Shown: positions 41,550-48,972 of the stretch, one piece after another
How the letters are laid out: the number at the start of each line of letters is the position of its first letter
How positions within the stretch are numbered: the stretch's first letter is position 1
Source of the DNA: Actinomycetota bacterium
Lineage (GTDB): Bacteria > Actinomycetota > Actinomycetes > Actinomycetales > Dermatophilaceae
Length of the DNA: 64,000 nucleotides
Assembly: GCA_020161815.1 (NCBI GenBank)
Contig: JAIUOP010000010.1
Coordinates: 31,050-95,049, forward strand
Direction: 5' to 3'
The notes under the pieces: generated by a model
The model's input: only the letters and a program-made list of their open reading frames with translations
Database searches by the model: none
Told to the model about the DNA's origin: nothing
Made by a program: the position numbers and the translations under genes

Positions 41550-42323
41550 GTGGCCATCGGAACCAGCGGTCTCATCGACCGCGTCTGGAAGCGCCACCGA
41601 CGCACCGAGGCCGCCTGGGCCGCTGACGAGGTGGCCGCCACGTGGCAGCTCTGCTCCCTCCTCCTCGACTACCCCACCGACGAGCTCGTATGCCGCGCCG
41701 CCGCCTTCCGCTCGGTCGCGGCCTCCCTGCCACCCGCGCTGGGAGCCGGCCTCACGGCATACCTCGACACGATGGAGGGCACGAGCGTCGGTGAGCTGCA
41801 ACGGGACTACGTCGAGACCTTCGACGTGACCCGCAAGTGCGCCCTCCACCTCACCTATGCCACATGCGGCGACACCCGGCGTCGCGGAGTGGCGCTCGTC
41901 CAGTTCAAGCAGGCCTTCCGCGCGAGCGGGGTGGAGCTCGAGGACGCCGACGCCGAACTGCCCGACTACCTGCCGATCGTCCTCGAGTTCGCGGCGCTCA
42001 CCGACCGCGAGGCCGGCTGGCGGCTGCTCACCGACCACCGGGTCTCCATCGAGCTGCTCCATCGCGCCCTGCGGCACCGGGACTCGCGCTGGCTCCCCGT
42101 CGTCGAGTCGCTGCGGGCCACCCTGCCCGTGCTCGACGGCACCGACGAGGAGGCCCTCGCCCGACTGATCGCCGCCGGCCCGCCGTCGGAGGACGTCGGC
42201 ATCGACGGCGCCCAGGACCCGTACGGCGGGATCCCCTCGGCCCCCCAGTTCGACCCCGCCGCCGCCTTCGCGTCGGGCCCACAGTCCCTTGGATCCACGA
42301 TTCCGGTTGGAGCCCCCCGATGA
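41550..42323 (+). CDS. narJ: Nitrate reductase molybdenum cofactor assembly chaperone
   Basis: Dedicated cytosolic chaperone that holds NarGH for cofactor insertion and membrane docking. The 257-residue helical protein starts at GTG 41550. Family segments include WQLCSLLLDYPTDELVCRAA, RDYVETFDVTRKCALHLTYA, GDTRRRGVALVQFKQAF and ELPDYLPIVLEFAAL. The end overlaps the narI start (ATGA). One octamer here (41688) reads Val-Cys-Arg with a rare GTA codon. Confidence 0.96.
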   Translation: MAIGTSGLIDRVWKRHRRTEAAWAADEVAATWQLCSLLLDYPTDELVCRAAAFRSVAASLPPALGAGLTAYLDTMEGTSVGELQRDYVETFDVTRKCALHLTYATCGDTRRRGVALVQFKQAFRASGVELEDADAELPDYLPIVLEFAALTDREAGWRLLTDHRVSIELLHRALRHRDSRWLPVVESLRATLPVLDGTDEEALARLIAAGPPSEDVGIDGAQDPYGGIPSAPQFDPAAAFASGPQSLGSTIPVGAPR

Positions 42324-43075
42324 ACACCTTGCTCTGGGTCGTCTTCCCCTACGTGTGCCTGGCGATCTTCGTCGTCGGGCACTGGTGGAGGTACAAGTAC
42401 GACAAGTTCGGCTGGACCACGCGGTCCTCGCAGCTCTACGAGGACAACCTGCTCAAGTGGGGCAGCCCGCTGTTCCACTTCGGCATGCTCGGCGTCGTCG
42501 GCGGCCACATCATCGGCCTCCTGCTCCCCAAGGGCTGGACCGACGCGATCGGCATCTCGGAGAGCACATACCACGCGTTCGCCCTCGGCGGCGGGCTCAT
42601 CGCCGGCGCGATGGCGCTCGTCGGGCTCGTCATGCTCGTCTACCGTCGGCGCACGGTGCGCTCGGTCTTCAAGGCGACGACCCCCATGGACAAGGTGATG
42701 TACCTGTTCCTGGGCGCAGTCATCCTCCTCGGCTGCTGGAACACCTTCGCCTCCGTCGTGCTCCACTCGAGCGAGCACTTCAACTACCGCACGACCGTCT
42801 CGCCCTGGTTCCGGGGCATCTTCTACGGCCAGCCGGATGCCGCGCTCATGACCGGCGTGCCGCTGGGCTTCCAGCTGCACGCCCTGCTCGCCTTCGCGCT
42901 CTTCGCGCTGTGGCCCTTCACCCGGCTCGTGCACGTCTTCTCCGCACCGCTGGGCTACCTCACGCGGCCCTATGTCGTCTATCGGAGCCGTGACGTCCGC
43001 GCCGGCGCCGGCGCGGGGAACCGCGCCCCGCAGCGCGGCTGGGAGCGCCCGAGCCTGGACGACGCCCGCAAATGA
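42320..43075 (+). CDS. narI: Respiratory nitrate reductase, gamma subunit (cytochrome b)
   Basis: Membrane anchor that takes electrons from menaquinol through two b hemes. The 251-residue protein has five membrane segments, starting NTLLWVVFPYVCLAIFVVGH. Likely heme-binding His residues fall in LFHFGMLGVVGGHIIGLL near residues 55-66 and in GFQLHALLAFALFALWPFTR with a following LVHVFSAP. The ATG at 42320 overlaps narJ, and the stop overlaps the DUF6457 gene start, so translation is chained. Confidence 0.97.
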   Translation: MNTLLWVVFPYVCLAIFVVGHWWRYKYDKFGWTTRSSQLYEDNLLKWGSPLFHFGMLGVVGGHIIGLLLPKGWTDAIGISESTYHAFALGGGLIAGAMALVGLVMLVYRRRTVRSVFKATTPMDKVMYLFLGAVILLGCWNTFASVVLHSSEHFNYRTTVSPWFRGIFYGQPDAALMTGVPLGFQLHALLAFALFALWPFTRLVHVFSAPLGYLTRPYVVYRSRDVRAGAGAGNRAPQRGWERPSLDDARK

Positions 43076-43356
43076 GTGACCTGGTTGCCGCCGAGGCCCA
43101 GTGGCACGGGTGGATCGAGCAGGCCTGCGCCGCCGTGGGCGTCGACCCCGCACTCGTCGACGTGCCGATGATCCATGCGTTGACCAAGGACATCGCGCAC
43201 GACTTCGCCCGGCCGATGGCTCCGGTCGGCTCGTTCATCCTCGGGGTCGCCCTGGGCCAGGCCGCCGCGTCGGGCATGACAACCGCAGACGACTCGCACA
43301 CGTCATCGGGGGATCTGCTGGCCCGCCTCCGCGCCACCTTGGTCCCGGCGAGCTGA
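43072..43356 (+). CDS. DUF6457 protein coupled to narI
   Basis: A 94-residue actinobacterial protein of unknown function. Conserved parts are WHGWIEQACAAVGVDPALVD, VPMIHALTKDIAHDFARPMA and PVGSFILGVALGQAA. Its ATG overlaps the narI stop (ATGA), so it is made together with the reductase. DUF6457 is elsewhere found near or fused to MobA, the enzyme that adds GMP to molybdopterin. A role in supplying or handling the molybdenum cofactor is therefore a reasonable inference, not seen directly. Confidence 0.85.
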   Translation: MSDLVAAEAQWHGWIEQACAAVGVDPALVDVPMIHALTKDIAHDFARPMAPVGSFILGVALGQAAASGMTTADDSHTSSGDLLARLRATLVPAS

Positions 43357-43380
43357 TCCCCGACAGGGCCTCACCCAAGG

Positions 43381-43475
43381 CCCATCTCCTGTTGAGGCGG
43401 CCAACGCTGGTTCAGGTGTCCCCACCAGGGCGCCCCCACCGGGTTTGGACGCCCCAACCAGGTTTGGACCTGTGA
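43381..43475. repeat. Third copy region of the TGTTGAGGCG repeat family
   Basis: CATCTCCTGTTGAGGCGGCC, then GTGTCCCCACCAGGGCG, GGGTTTGGACGCCCC and GGTTTGGACCTGTGAC, in the gap between the DUF6457 and cupin genes. It shares its words with the tracts at 30737 and 31975. Confidence 0.6.
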
Positions 43476-43509
43476 CAACCACGTGAACAGCACCACCGAG
43501 GAGGGCCTC

Positions 43510-43941
43510 ATGGCCGAAGGAATATCGATCGGCGCCCGCCCCGAGCCGGGCCACGACGCACACTCCGCCGACCCGGCGCCCTGGGAGGGGATCCCCAGCG
43601 AACCGGGCGCGCCCGCGATCGTCGACCTCACGGCATACGGCGATCGGCTGCTGGCCCAGGCCCGCGCCGATGCCCGCGGCAAGGCGACCGCCCCCGTGCT
43701 CAAGAGTGAGCGGCAGCGAGCCCTCCTCGTCGCCCTCACCTCAGGCGCCGGGCTGGCCGAACACTCCTCTCCGCCGGCGGCCTCCCTGCACGTCCTCTCC
43801 GGACGCTTCCGGCTGTATGCCGGTGACGTCGAGTGGGTCTGCGGCGCAGGCGAGCTGGTCGCGATCCCGCCCGAGCGCCACGCCGTGGACTGCATCGAGG
43901 ACGGGGTCTTCCTGCTGACCATCACGCCCCCCACCCGCTGA
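43510..43941 (+). CDS. Cupin-domain protein
   Basis: A 143-residue protein whose C-terminal 80 residues form a single cupin barrel: AEHSSPPAASLHVLSGRFRL for strand set one, then ELVAIPPERHAVDCIEDGVF for set two, with one His likely to bind metal in each. The N-terminal 60 residues are helical (AYGDRLLAQARADARGKATA). ATG 43510 has GAGGAGGG just before it and is better than the GTG at 43483. It follows the nar genes after a repeat tract, so linkage to nitrate respiration is possible but not shown. Confidence 0.82.
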   Translation: MAEGISIGARPEPGHDAHSADPAPWEGIPSEPGAPAIVDLTAYGDRLLAQARADARGKATAPVLKSERQRALLVALTSGAGLAEHSSPPAASLHVLSGRFRLYAGDVEWVCGAGELVAIPPERHAVDCIEDGVFLLTITPPTR

Positions 43942-43950
43942 GCCGACAGA

Positions 43951-43989
43951 CAGCACCGCCCCCACGACAGATTCGTGGGGGCGGTGCTG
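43951..43989 (+). terminator. Strong terminator after the cupin gene
   Basis: A perfect 17-bp stem, CAGCACCGCCCCCACGA with TCGTGGGGGCGGTGCTG, loop CAGAT. It can also act on the opposite-strand gene ending at 44012. Confidence 0.88.
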
Positions 43990-44011
43990 CTTTGGGCAGC
44001 GGGAGCTGCCG

Positions 44012-45403
44012 TCAGTTGTCGGCCGAGGAGAAGCCCGCGCGCTGCGCCGACTCCGCGTCGAAGAACCAGACGTCCGGCTCGCACGAGTCGTAGCCCGGGT
44101 GCTCGGCGGTGCGGTAGGTCCGGCTGTCGAAGTAGGCCTGCACCGGGTGACCCAGCGGCTGGGCCCCGTCGCTGATCGGGGCGGCCGAGCCGACGCCGAA
44201 CCCGCCGTCCGTCACCTCGTCGAGGTCGGAGATGCGCCGGCCCCAGGCCTCGGTCTCGGGAGCCTCCGAGGGCATCGCGTGCGCGGACTCCTCGCCCATC
44301 ATCGCCTCGTCGTGCTGCCAGTCGCTCCCGGCGTCCACCGGCGCCGCGATCTCCGCCTGGGCGGGACCTGCGTCGCCGTCCACGTCGTCGCCGTGTCCGT
44401 CCAGGTCATTGCCGTATGCCGTGTGCTCGCCGTCGCCCTCGGCCTCCGCGCGCTCCGGCTCGGTGGTCACGTCATCGGCAGCCGCAGGCTCGTCGACAGC
44501 GGCCCAACCGTCCCCGACCGGAGCCTCATCGGACTCGATCGGCGCGGACTCGACCGGCGCAGCCTCGGCCGCCACCTCCTCGGCCCGGTCCGGCTCGCTC
44601 CAGCTGTCGGACTCCGGGGCCACGGCCTCCTCCTCGACGAGGGGAGCGTCGGCCATCACCGGCTCGACGGTCGTCTCGGCGTCACCCCAGGCGGACGGGG
44701 TGGCACCAGCAGCGGCGGCGCCGCTTGGCTCGCTGATGACCTCGTCGGCCGCCAGGTCGTGGGCGCGAGCCACCTCCAGGAACATCGGGGTGGAGATGGT
44801 CGACTCGCTCAGCGGGGTCTCGTGGCCATCGGTGGCGGCGGCAGGGCCATCCACACCGTCAGCAGGTTCGGCAGCATCGGAGGCCTCCGAGGCATCGGAA
44901 GCATCGGAAGCATCGGAAGCATCGGGGGCAAAGCATGCGTCCTCGGCGTCCGCAGCCCCGGCCTCCTCCGACGCAGCCACCCCGGCGAAGTCCTCCTCAG
45001 TGACGTCGGTGTCGGGGTCGATGACGTCGGCGCGGTGGAGGTCAGCGGCATACGCCTCCTCGCTCTGGAGCAGCTGGGCCCGACCCGCCTCGGCATCGGC
45101 GGCAGCCGCGGCCGCGCGCTCCGCAGCCTCGTCGGCCTGGACCCGCGCCTCCTCGGCGGCCACCTCGGCGCGCTCGGCCTCAGCGGCAGCCCACGACTCG
45201 CGCTCGGCGGCCTGGACGGCATACGTCTCCTGCGCGGCAAGGGTCGGCTCGTGGTGCGCTGCGGCCTGGTCCCTCAGGGCCTGCGCCTCCACACGGGCGG
45301 CGTCGTCGCCGCGCGACCGCGAGGACATGAACCACCAGATGAGCAACGCCAGCAGGAGCAGCAGCACGATGGGCAGCACGATGAGGAGCAGCGAACCAGA
45401 CAT
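44012..45403 (-). CDS. Membrane-anchored acidic protein with C-terminal small conserved domain
   Basis: A 463-residue protein. The N-terminus is one long hydrophobic helix (SLLLIVLPIVLLLLLALLIW) followed by SSRSRG. Residues 35-115 are an Ala/Glu coiled coil (AAERESWAAAEAERAEVAAE). The central part is acidic and low complexity, with DASDASDASDASEASDA. The last 45 residues form a conserved unit (QAYFDSRTYRTAEHPGYDSC, then PDVWFFDAESAQRAGF) like the short 'sunset' domain of actinobacterial surface-associated proteins. I chose ATG 45401-45403. It may be a cell-envelope scaffold; function unknown. Confidence 0.75.
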   Translation of the reverse strand: MSGSLLLIVLPIVLLLLLALLIWWFMSSRSRGDDAARVEAQALRDQAAAHHEPTLAAQETYAVQAAERESWAAAEAERAEVAAEEARVQADEAAERAAAAAADAEAGRAQLLQSEEAYAADLHRADVIDPDTDVTEEDFAGVAASEEAGAADAEDACFAPDASDASDASDASEASDAAEPADGVDGPAAATDGHETPLSESTISTPMFLEVARAHDLAADEVISEPSGAAAAGATPSAWGDAETTVEPVMADAPLVEEEAVAPESDSWSEPDRAEEVAAEAAPVESAPIESDEAPVGDGWAAVDEPAAADDVTTEPERAEAEGDGEHTAYGNDLDGHGDDVDGDAGPAQAEIAAPVDAGSDWQHDEAMMGEESAHAMPSEAPETEAWGRRISDLDEVTDGGFGVGSAAPISDGAQPLGHPVQAYFDSRTYRTAEHPGYDSCEPDVWFFDAESAQRAGFSSADN

Positions 45404-45516
45404 GGCCAATCTTCCCGGTAGGGCCCCGACGCAGAGGTCGCGTCAGTGTTCCGCCCCGAACCTATCCGTTTCGGGCCGCTCGCGCGCTCACCCGGATGGG
45501 CGAGCACAGACGTGTC

Positions 45517-47151
45517 TCAGGCGAGCCCGAGCTCCTCGGTGGAAACTTGACGCATCTCGACCTTGCGCACCTTTCCCGTCACCGTCATCGGGAAGTCCTC
45601 GACGACCTTGACATAGCGAGGGATCTTGTAGTGAGCCAGCTTGCCCGTGGCGAAGGCGCGCACCGCCTCGGCCGTCAGCGGCTCAACCCCCTCGCGCATG
45701 CGGACCCAGGCGCAGAGCTCCTCGCCGTACTTCTCATCGGGCACCCCGATGACCTGGGCGTCGAGGATGTCCGGGTGCGTGTAGAGGAACTCCTCGATCT
45801 CGCGGGGATAGATGTTCTCGCCGCCGCGGATGACCATGTCCTTGATCCGGCCAGTGATGCGGACGTTGCCGTCGGCCTCCATGACCCCGAGGTCGCCGGT
45901 GCGCATCCACCCGTCGACGACCGCCTCCGCGGTCTTGTCCGGCTGCTCCCAGTAGCCGAGCATCACCGAGTAGCCCTTGGTCCAGAACTCCCCCGGCGTC
46001 CCCCGCGGCACCGTCTCGAAGGTCACCGGGTCGACGATCCGGATCTCCAGGTGCGGGCAGACGCTGCCGACGGTGCCGACCTTGACGTCGAAGGCGTCGT
46101 CGACCCGCGTCTGGGTCGACACCGGCGAGGTCTCGGTCATGCCGTAGCAGATCGTCATCTGGTCGATGCCGGCCTCGATGAGCTTGGTCATCATGCTCGC
46201 GGGGCACGGTGAGCCGGCCATGATCCCCGTCCGGACGCTGGACAGGTCGTAGTCGGCGAAGTTGGGCAATGCCCACTCGGCGATGAACATCGTCGGGACG
46301 CCGTAGAGGCTGGTGCACCTCTCCGCGGCGGCGGCCTCGAGCGTGAGGGCCGGGTCGAAGCCGGGCGCCGGGATGACCATGCACGCGCCGTGCGTCGTTG
46401 CCGCGAGGTTGCCCATGACCATGCCGAAGCAGTGGTAGAAGGGCACCGGGATGCAGATCCGGTCCGCCTCGGTGTAGCGGCAGACCTCCCCGACGAAGTA
46501 GCCGTTGTTGAGGATGTTGCGGTGGCTGAGGGTGGCGCCCTTGGGGAACCCGGTCGTGCCCGAGGTGTACTGGATGTTGATCGGGTCGTCGGCCGTCAGG
46601 CCCGCCGAGGCCGCGGCGAGGTCCTCCGGGCTCACGTCGTCGGCCCGCTCCAGCAGGTCGGTCCACGACTCCTGCCCGATGACGAACACCTGCTCCAACC
46701 CCGGGCACTCGGGCCGGGCCGCCTCGACCATCCCCACGTAGTTGCTCGTCTTGAAGCTCGGCGCGATGACGAGCATCCGGATCCCGGCCTGCCCGAGCAC
46801 GTAGGTCAGCTCGTGCGTGCGATAGGCCGGGTTGATGTTGACGAGGATCGCGCCGATCTTGGCCGTGGCGTACTGCGTCACGGTCCACTCAGCGCAGTTC
46901 GGCGCCCAGACCCCGATCCGGTCCCCCTTGGCGAGCCCGACGGCGAGCAACGCCCGGGCGAGCCGGTCCACCTCGGCCCCGAACTCGGCATACGTCCACC
47001 GGATGCCCTGGGCCCGGTCGACGAGCGCCTCGCGATCGCCGTGCCGGGCGATCGTCGCGTCGAGGTTGGCGCCGATGGTCTCCTCGAGCAGCGCCGGCGT
47101 CGTCTCACCGACGGCGTGGGACAGGCTCGGGTCGGTGGCAGTGGGGGACAT
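45517..47151 (-). CDS. AMP-binding acyl-CoA synthetase
   Basis: Activates a fatty or other carboxylic acid to acyl-CoA. The 544-residue protein has the core INIQYTSGTTGFPKGATLSH, CYGMTETSPVSTQTR, the GWMRTGDLGVMEADGNVRIT loop, and the C-terminal catalytic Lys in PMTVTGKVRKVEMRQ. It resembles the medium- to long-chain FadD group with AMP-binding_C. ATG 47149-47151 is preferred to an upstream one because it matches the family. It is followed by the membrane-anchored acidic protein gene on the same strand, 113 bases away. Substrate unknown. Confidence 0.92.
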   Translation of the reverse strand: MSPTATDPSLSHAVGETTPALLEETIGANLDATIARHGDREALVDRAQGIRWTYAEFGAEVDRLARALLAVGLAKGDRIGVWAPNCAEWTVTQYATAKIGAILVNINPAYRTHELTYVLGQAGIRMLVIAPSFKTSNYVGMVEAARPECPGLEQVFVIGQESWTDLLERADDVSPEDLAAASAGLTADDPINIQYTSGTTGFPKGATLSHRNILNNGYFVGEVCRYTEADRICIPVPFYHCFGMVMGNLAATTHGACMVIPAPGFDPALTLEAAAAERCTSLYGVPTMFIAEWALPNFADYDLSSVRTGIMAGSPCPASMMTKLIEAGIDQMTICYGMTETSPVSTQTRVDDAFDVKVGTVGSVCPHLEIRIVDPVTFETVPRGTPGEFWTKGYSVMLGYWEQPDKTAEAVVDGWMRTGDLGVMEADGNVRITGRIKDMVIRGGENIYPREIEEFLYTHPDILDAQVIGVPDEKYGEELCAWVRMREGVEPLTAEAVRAFATGKLAHYKIPRYVKVVEDFPMTVTGKVRKVEMRQVSTEELGLA

Positions 47152-47284
47152 CGGCGTCCTTTCGCTCGGGCGTGCCCCCCATCCCACTCGCGGGGGCAGT
47201 CACCCGCAACCCCTCGGTATGCCGTCCGCCCACCTTCGCGCCGACCGTCGCGTCCGCTGCGCCCACCGGACGCCGCTCCCCATG

Positions 47285-47354
47285 CCGCGGTTGTTACTTT
47301 TTGACGCGGTTGTGACCTCGGGGTCACAACCGCGTCAAAAAGTAACAACCGCGG
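47285..47354. terminator. Perfect 33-bp hairpin with AT-rich core
   Basis: The left arm CCGCGGTTGTTACTTTTTGA... (47285-47317) pairs along its full length with the right arm ending ...TCAAAAAGTAACAACCGCGG (47322-47354), with a 4-nt TCGG loop. It lies 11 bases after the FAD-oxidase gene stop, so it likely terminates that transcript. It is far longer and less GC-rich than needed for termination. Confidence 0.75.
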
Positions 47355-47364
47355 CGTGGGGGGG

Positions 47365-48738
47365 TCAGATGGCAGCGCCGGGGTTGAGCAGGCCGGCCGG
47401 ATCCAGGGCCGACTTGATCGCGCGCGTCACGTCCATGGCATCGGGCCCGAGCTGCGCCGCGAGCGACCCGATCTTGGCCCGACCCACGCCGTGTTCGCCG
47501 GTGATGGTGCCCCCGAGCGCGATCGCGAGCGCCATGATCTCGGCGAACGCCGCCTCCGCCCGCTCCCGGGCGCCCGCATCGCCGCCGTCGAAGATGAGGT
47601 TGGGGTGGGTGTTGCCATCCCCTGCGTGGGCGACGACCGGGATGTCGGTGTCGTGGCGTCGCGCGATGTCGGCGATCCCGGCGAGCAGCTCGGGCAGTCG
47701 AGGCACGGGCACTCCGACGTCCTCCACCAGCAGCGATCCCAGGGCCTCGGTCGCGGGGAAGAACGCACGTCGCGCGGCGAGGAAGGCCTCGCCTTCGGCA
47801 GGGTCGTCATTGCGGTAGCACTCGGTGGCGCCGTGCGCAGTGCAGACCGCCTCGATCGCCGCCATCTCCTCCTCGCGGGCGGCACCGGGGGCATCGGAGC
47901 GCACGATCAGCAGGCCACCGGCCGAGCGGTCGAGCCCCATGGCGGTGAAGTCCTCGACGATGTTGACCGCGCGCTGGTCCATGAACTCCACGAGCGATGG
48001 CCGCAGGGTCCGGCCCATCGCCACCACGGCATCGGCCGCCGAGGCCACGGTCGCGAAGAGGGCGACGAGTGTCGAGGCCGGCGGCGGCGCCGGCACCAGG
48101 CGCAGCGTCGCTCCGACGACGATGCCCAGGGTGCCCTCGGACCCGACGAAGAGCTTCATCAGCGACAGGCCCGCGACGTCCTTGACCCGCTTCCCGCCGA
48201 GGGTGATCAGCCGCCCGTCCGCGAGCACGACGTCGAGGCCGAGGATGTAGTCGGTGGTCACGCCGTACTTCACGCAGCACAGACCGCCGGCATTGGTCGC
48301 GATGTTGCCGCCGATCGAGCAGATCTCGAACGAGCTCGGGTCCGGCGGATAGAACAGACCGTGCTCCGCCGCAGCGCGCTTGACGTCGACGTTGAGGGCG
48401 CCGGGCTCGACAGTGGCGGTGCGCGTGGCCGGGTCGATCTCGATGGCCGTCATCCGCTCCAGGCTGATCGTGAGCCCGCCCTCGATGGCATTGGCCCCTC
48501 CCGCCAGGCCCGTCCCGGCACCCCGCGGCACGATCGGTATGCCGTGGCGCGCCGCCCAGCGCACGGCCGCCTGCACCTGGGCCGGCGTGCGCGGGCGCAC
48601 CACCGCGCACGGCACTCCCGCGCCGGGGAACCGGCACCAGTCGAAGCGATAGGCCTCCGTCGAGGCCGGGTCCAGCAGGACGTTCTCCGCCCCGACCTCC
48701 GCAACCAGTTCAGCCAGTTGGTCCGCGCTGACTGCCAT
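47365..48738 (-). CDS. FAD-binding oxidase, GlcD/lactate dehydrogenase-like
   Basis: Oxidises a 2-hydroxy acid such as glycolate or D-lactate. The 457-residue protein has an FAD-binding PCMH domain: PIVPRGAGTGLAGGANAIEG near residue 70 and SSFEICSIGGNIATNAGGL near residue 130. The C-terminal FAD-oxidase_C domain has VVAHAGDGNTHPNLIFD and GTITGEHGVGRAKIG. ATG 48736-48738 gives the family start. GlcE and GlcF subunits are not adjacent, so the substrate and partner remain open. Confidence 0.9.
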   Translation of the reverse strand: MAVSADQLAELVAEVGAENVLLDPASTEAYRFDWCRFPGAGVPCAVVRPRTPAQVQAAVRWAARHGIPIVPRGAGTGLAGGANAIEGGLTISLERMTAIEIDPATRTATVEPGALNVDVKRAAAEHGLFYPPDPSSFEICSIGGNIATNAGGLCCVKYGVTTDYILGLDVVLADGRLITLGGKRVKDVAGLSLMKLFVGSEGTLGIVVGATLRLVPAPPPASTLVALFATVASAADAVVAMGRTLRPSLVEFMDQRAVNIVEDFTAMGLDRSAGGLLIVRSDAPGAAREEEMAAIEAVCTAHGATECYRNDDPAEGEAFLAARRAFFPATEALGSLLVEDVGVPVPRLPELLAGIADIARRHDTDIPVVAHAGDGNTHPNLIFDGGDAGARERAEAAFAEIMALAIALGGTITGEHGVGRAKIGSLAAQLGPDAMDVTRAIKSALDPAGLLNPGAAI

Positions 48739-48801
48739 GCCGCCCAACCTAATGGGAATGCATCGTCTCGCGCCGACTCTGGTCGGGTGGGAGGGTGTCG
48801 C

Positions 48802-48942
48802 GGGATCTGCGACCCGCCGCGCAAACCCTGGCCAGGGGCGCAGCCATTCCTGCGCCATTGGGCGGGATCTGCGACCCGCCGCGCAAACATTGGCCAGGGG
48901 CGCAGCCATTCCTGCGCCACCGGGCAGGATCTGCGACCCGCC
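48802..48942. repeat. 62-bp tandem repeat, 2.3 copies
   Basis: Units start at 48802 (GGGATCTGCGACCCGCCG...), 48864 and a partial one at 48926. The first two differ at very few bases. No gene is seen between 48739 and 48972, and the unit contains the inverted pair CTGGCCAG. Confidence 0.85.
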
Positions 48943-48972
48943 GCCGCGCGACCGGACACAACCGCGGGATAT

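Noticed and set aside
44890..44935. Short tandem units resembling a small CRISPR or VNTR
   Set aside because: They are 9-bp repeats encoding Asp-Ala-Ser / Glu-Ala-Ser inside the acidic membrane-anchored protein, in frame and without spacers.
48802..48942. Second small CRISPR array
   Set aside because: The 62-bp units abut with no distinct repeat and spacer parts; both units match along their full length.
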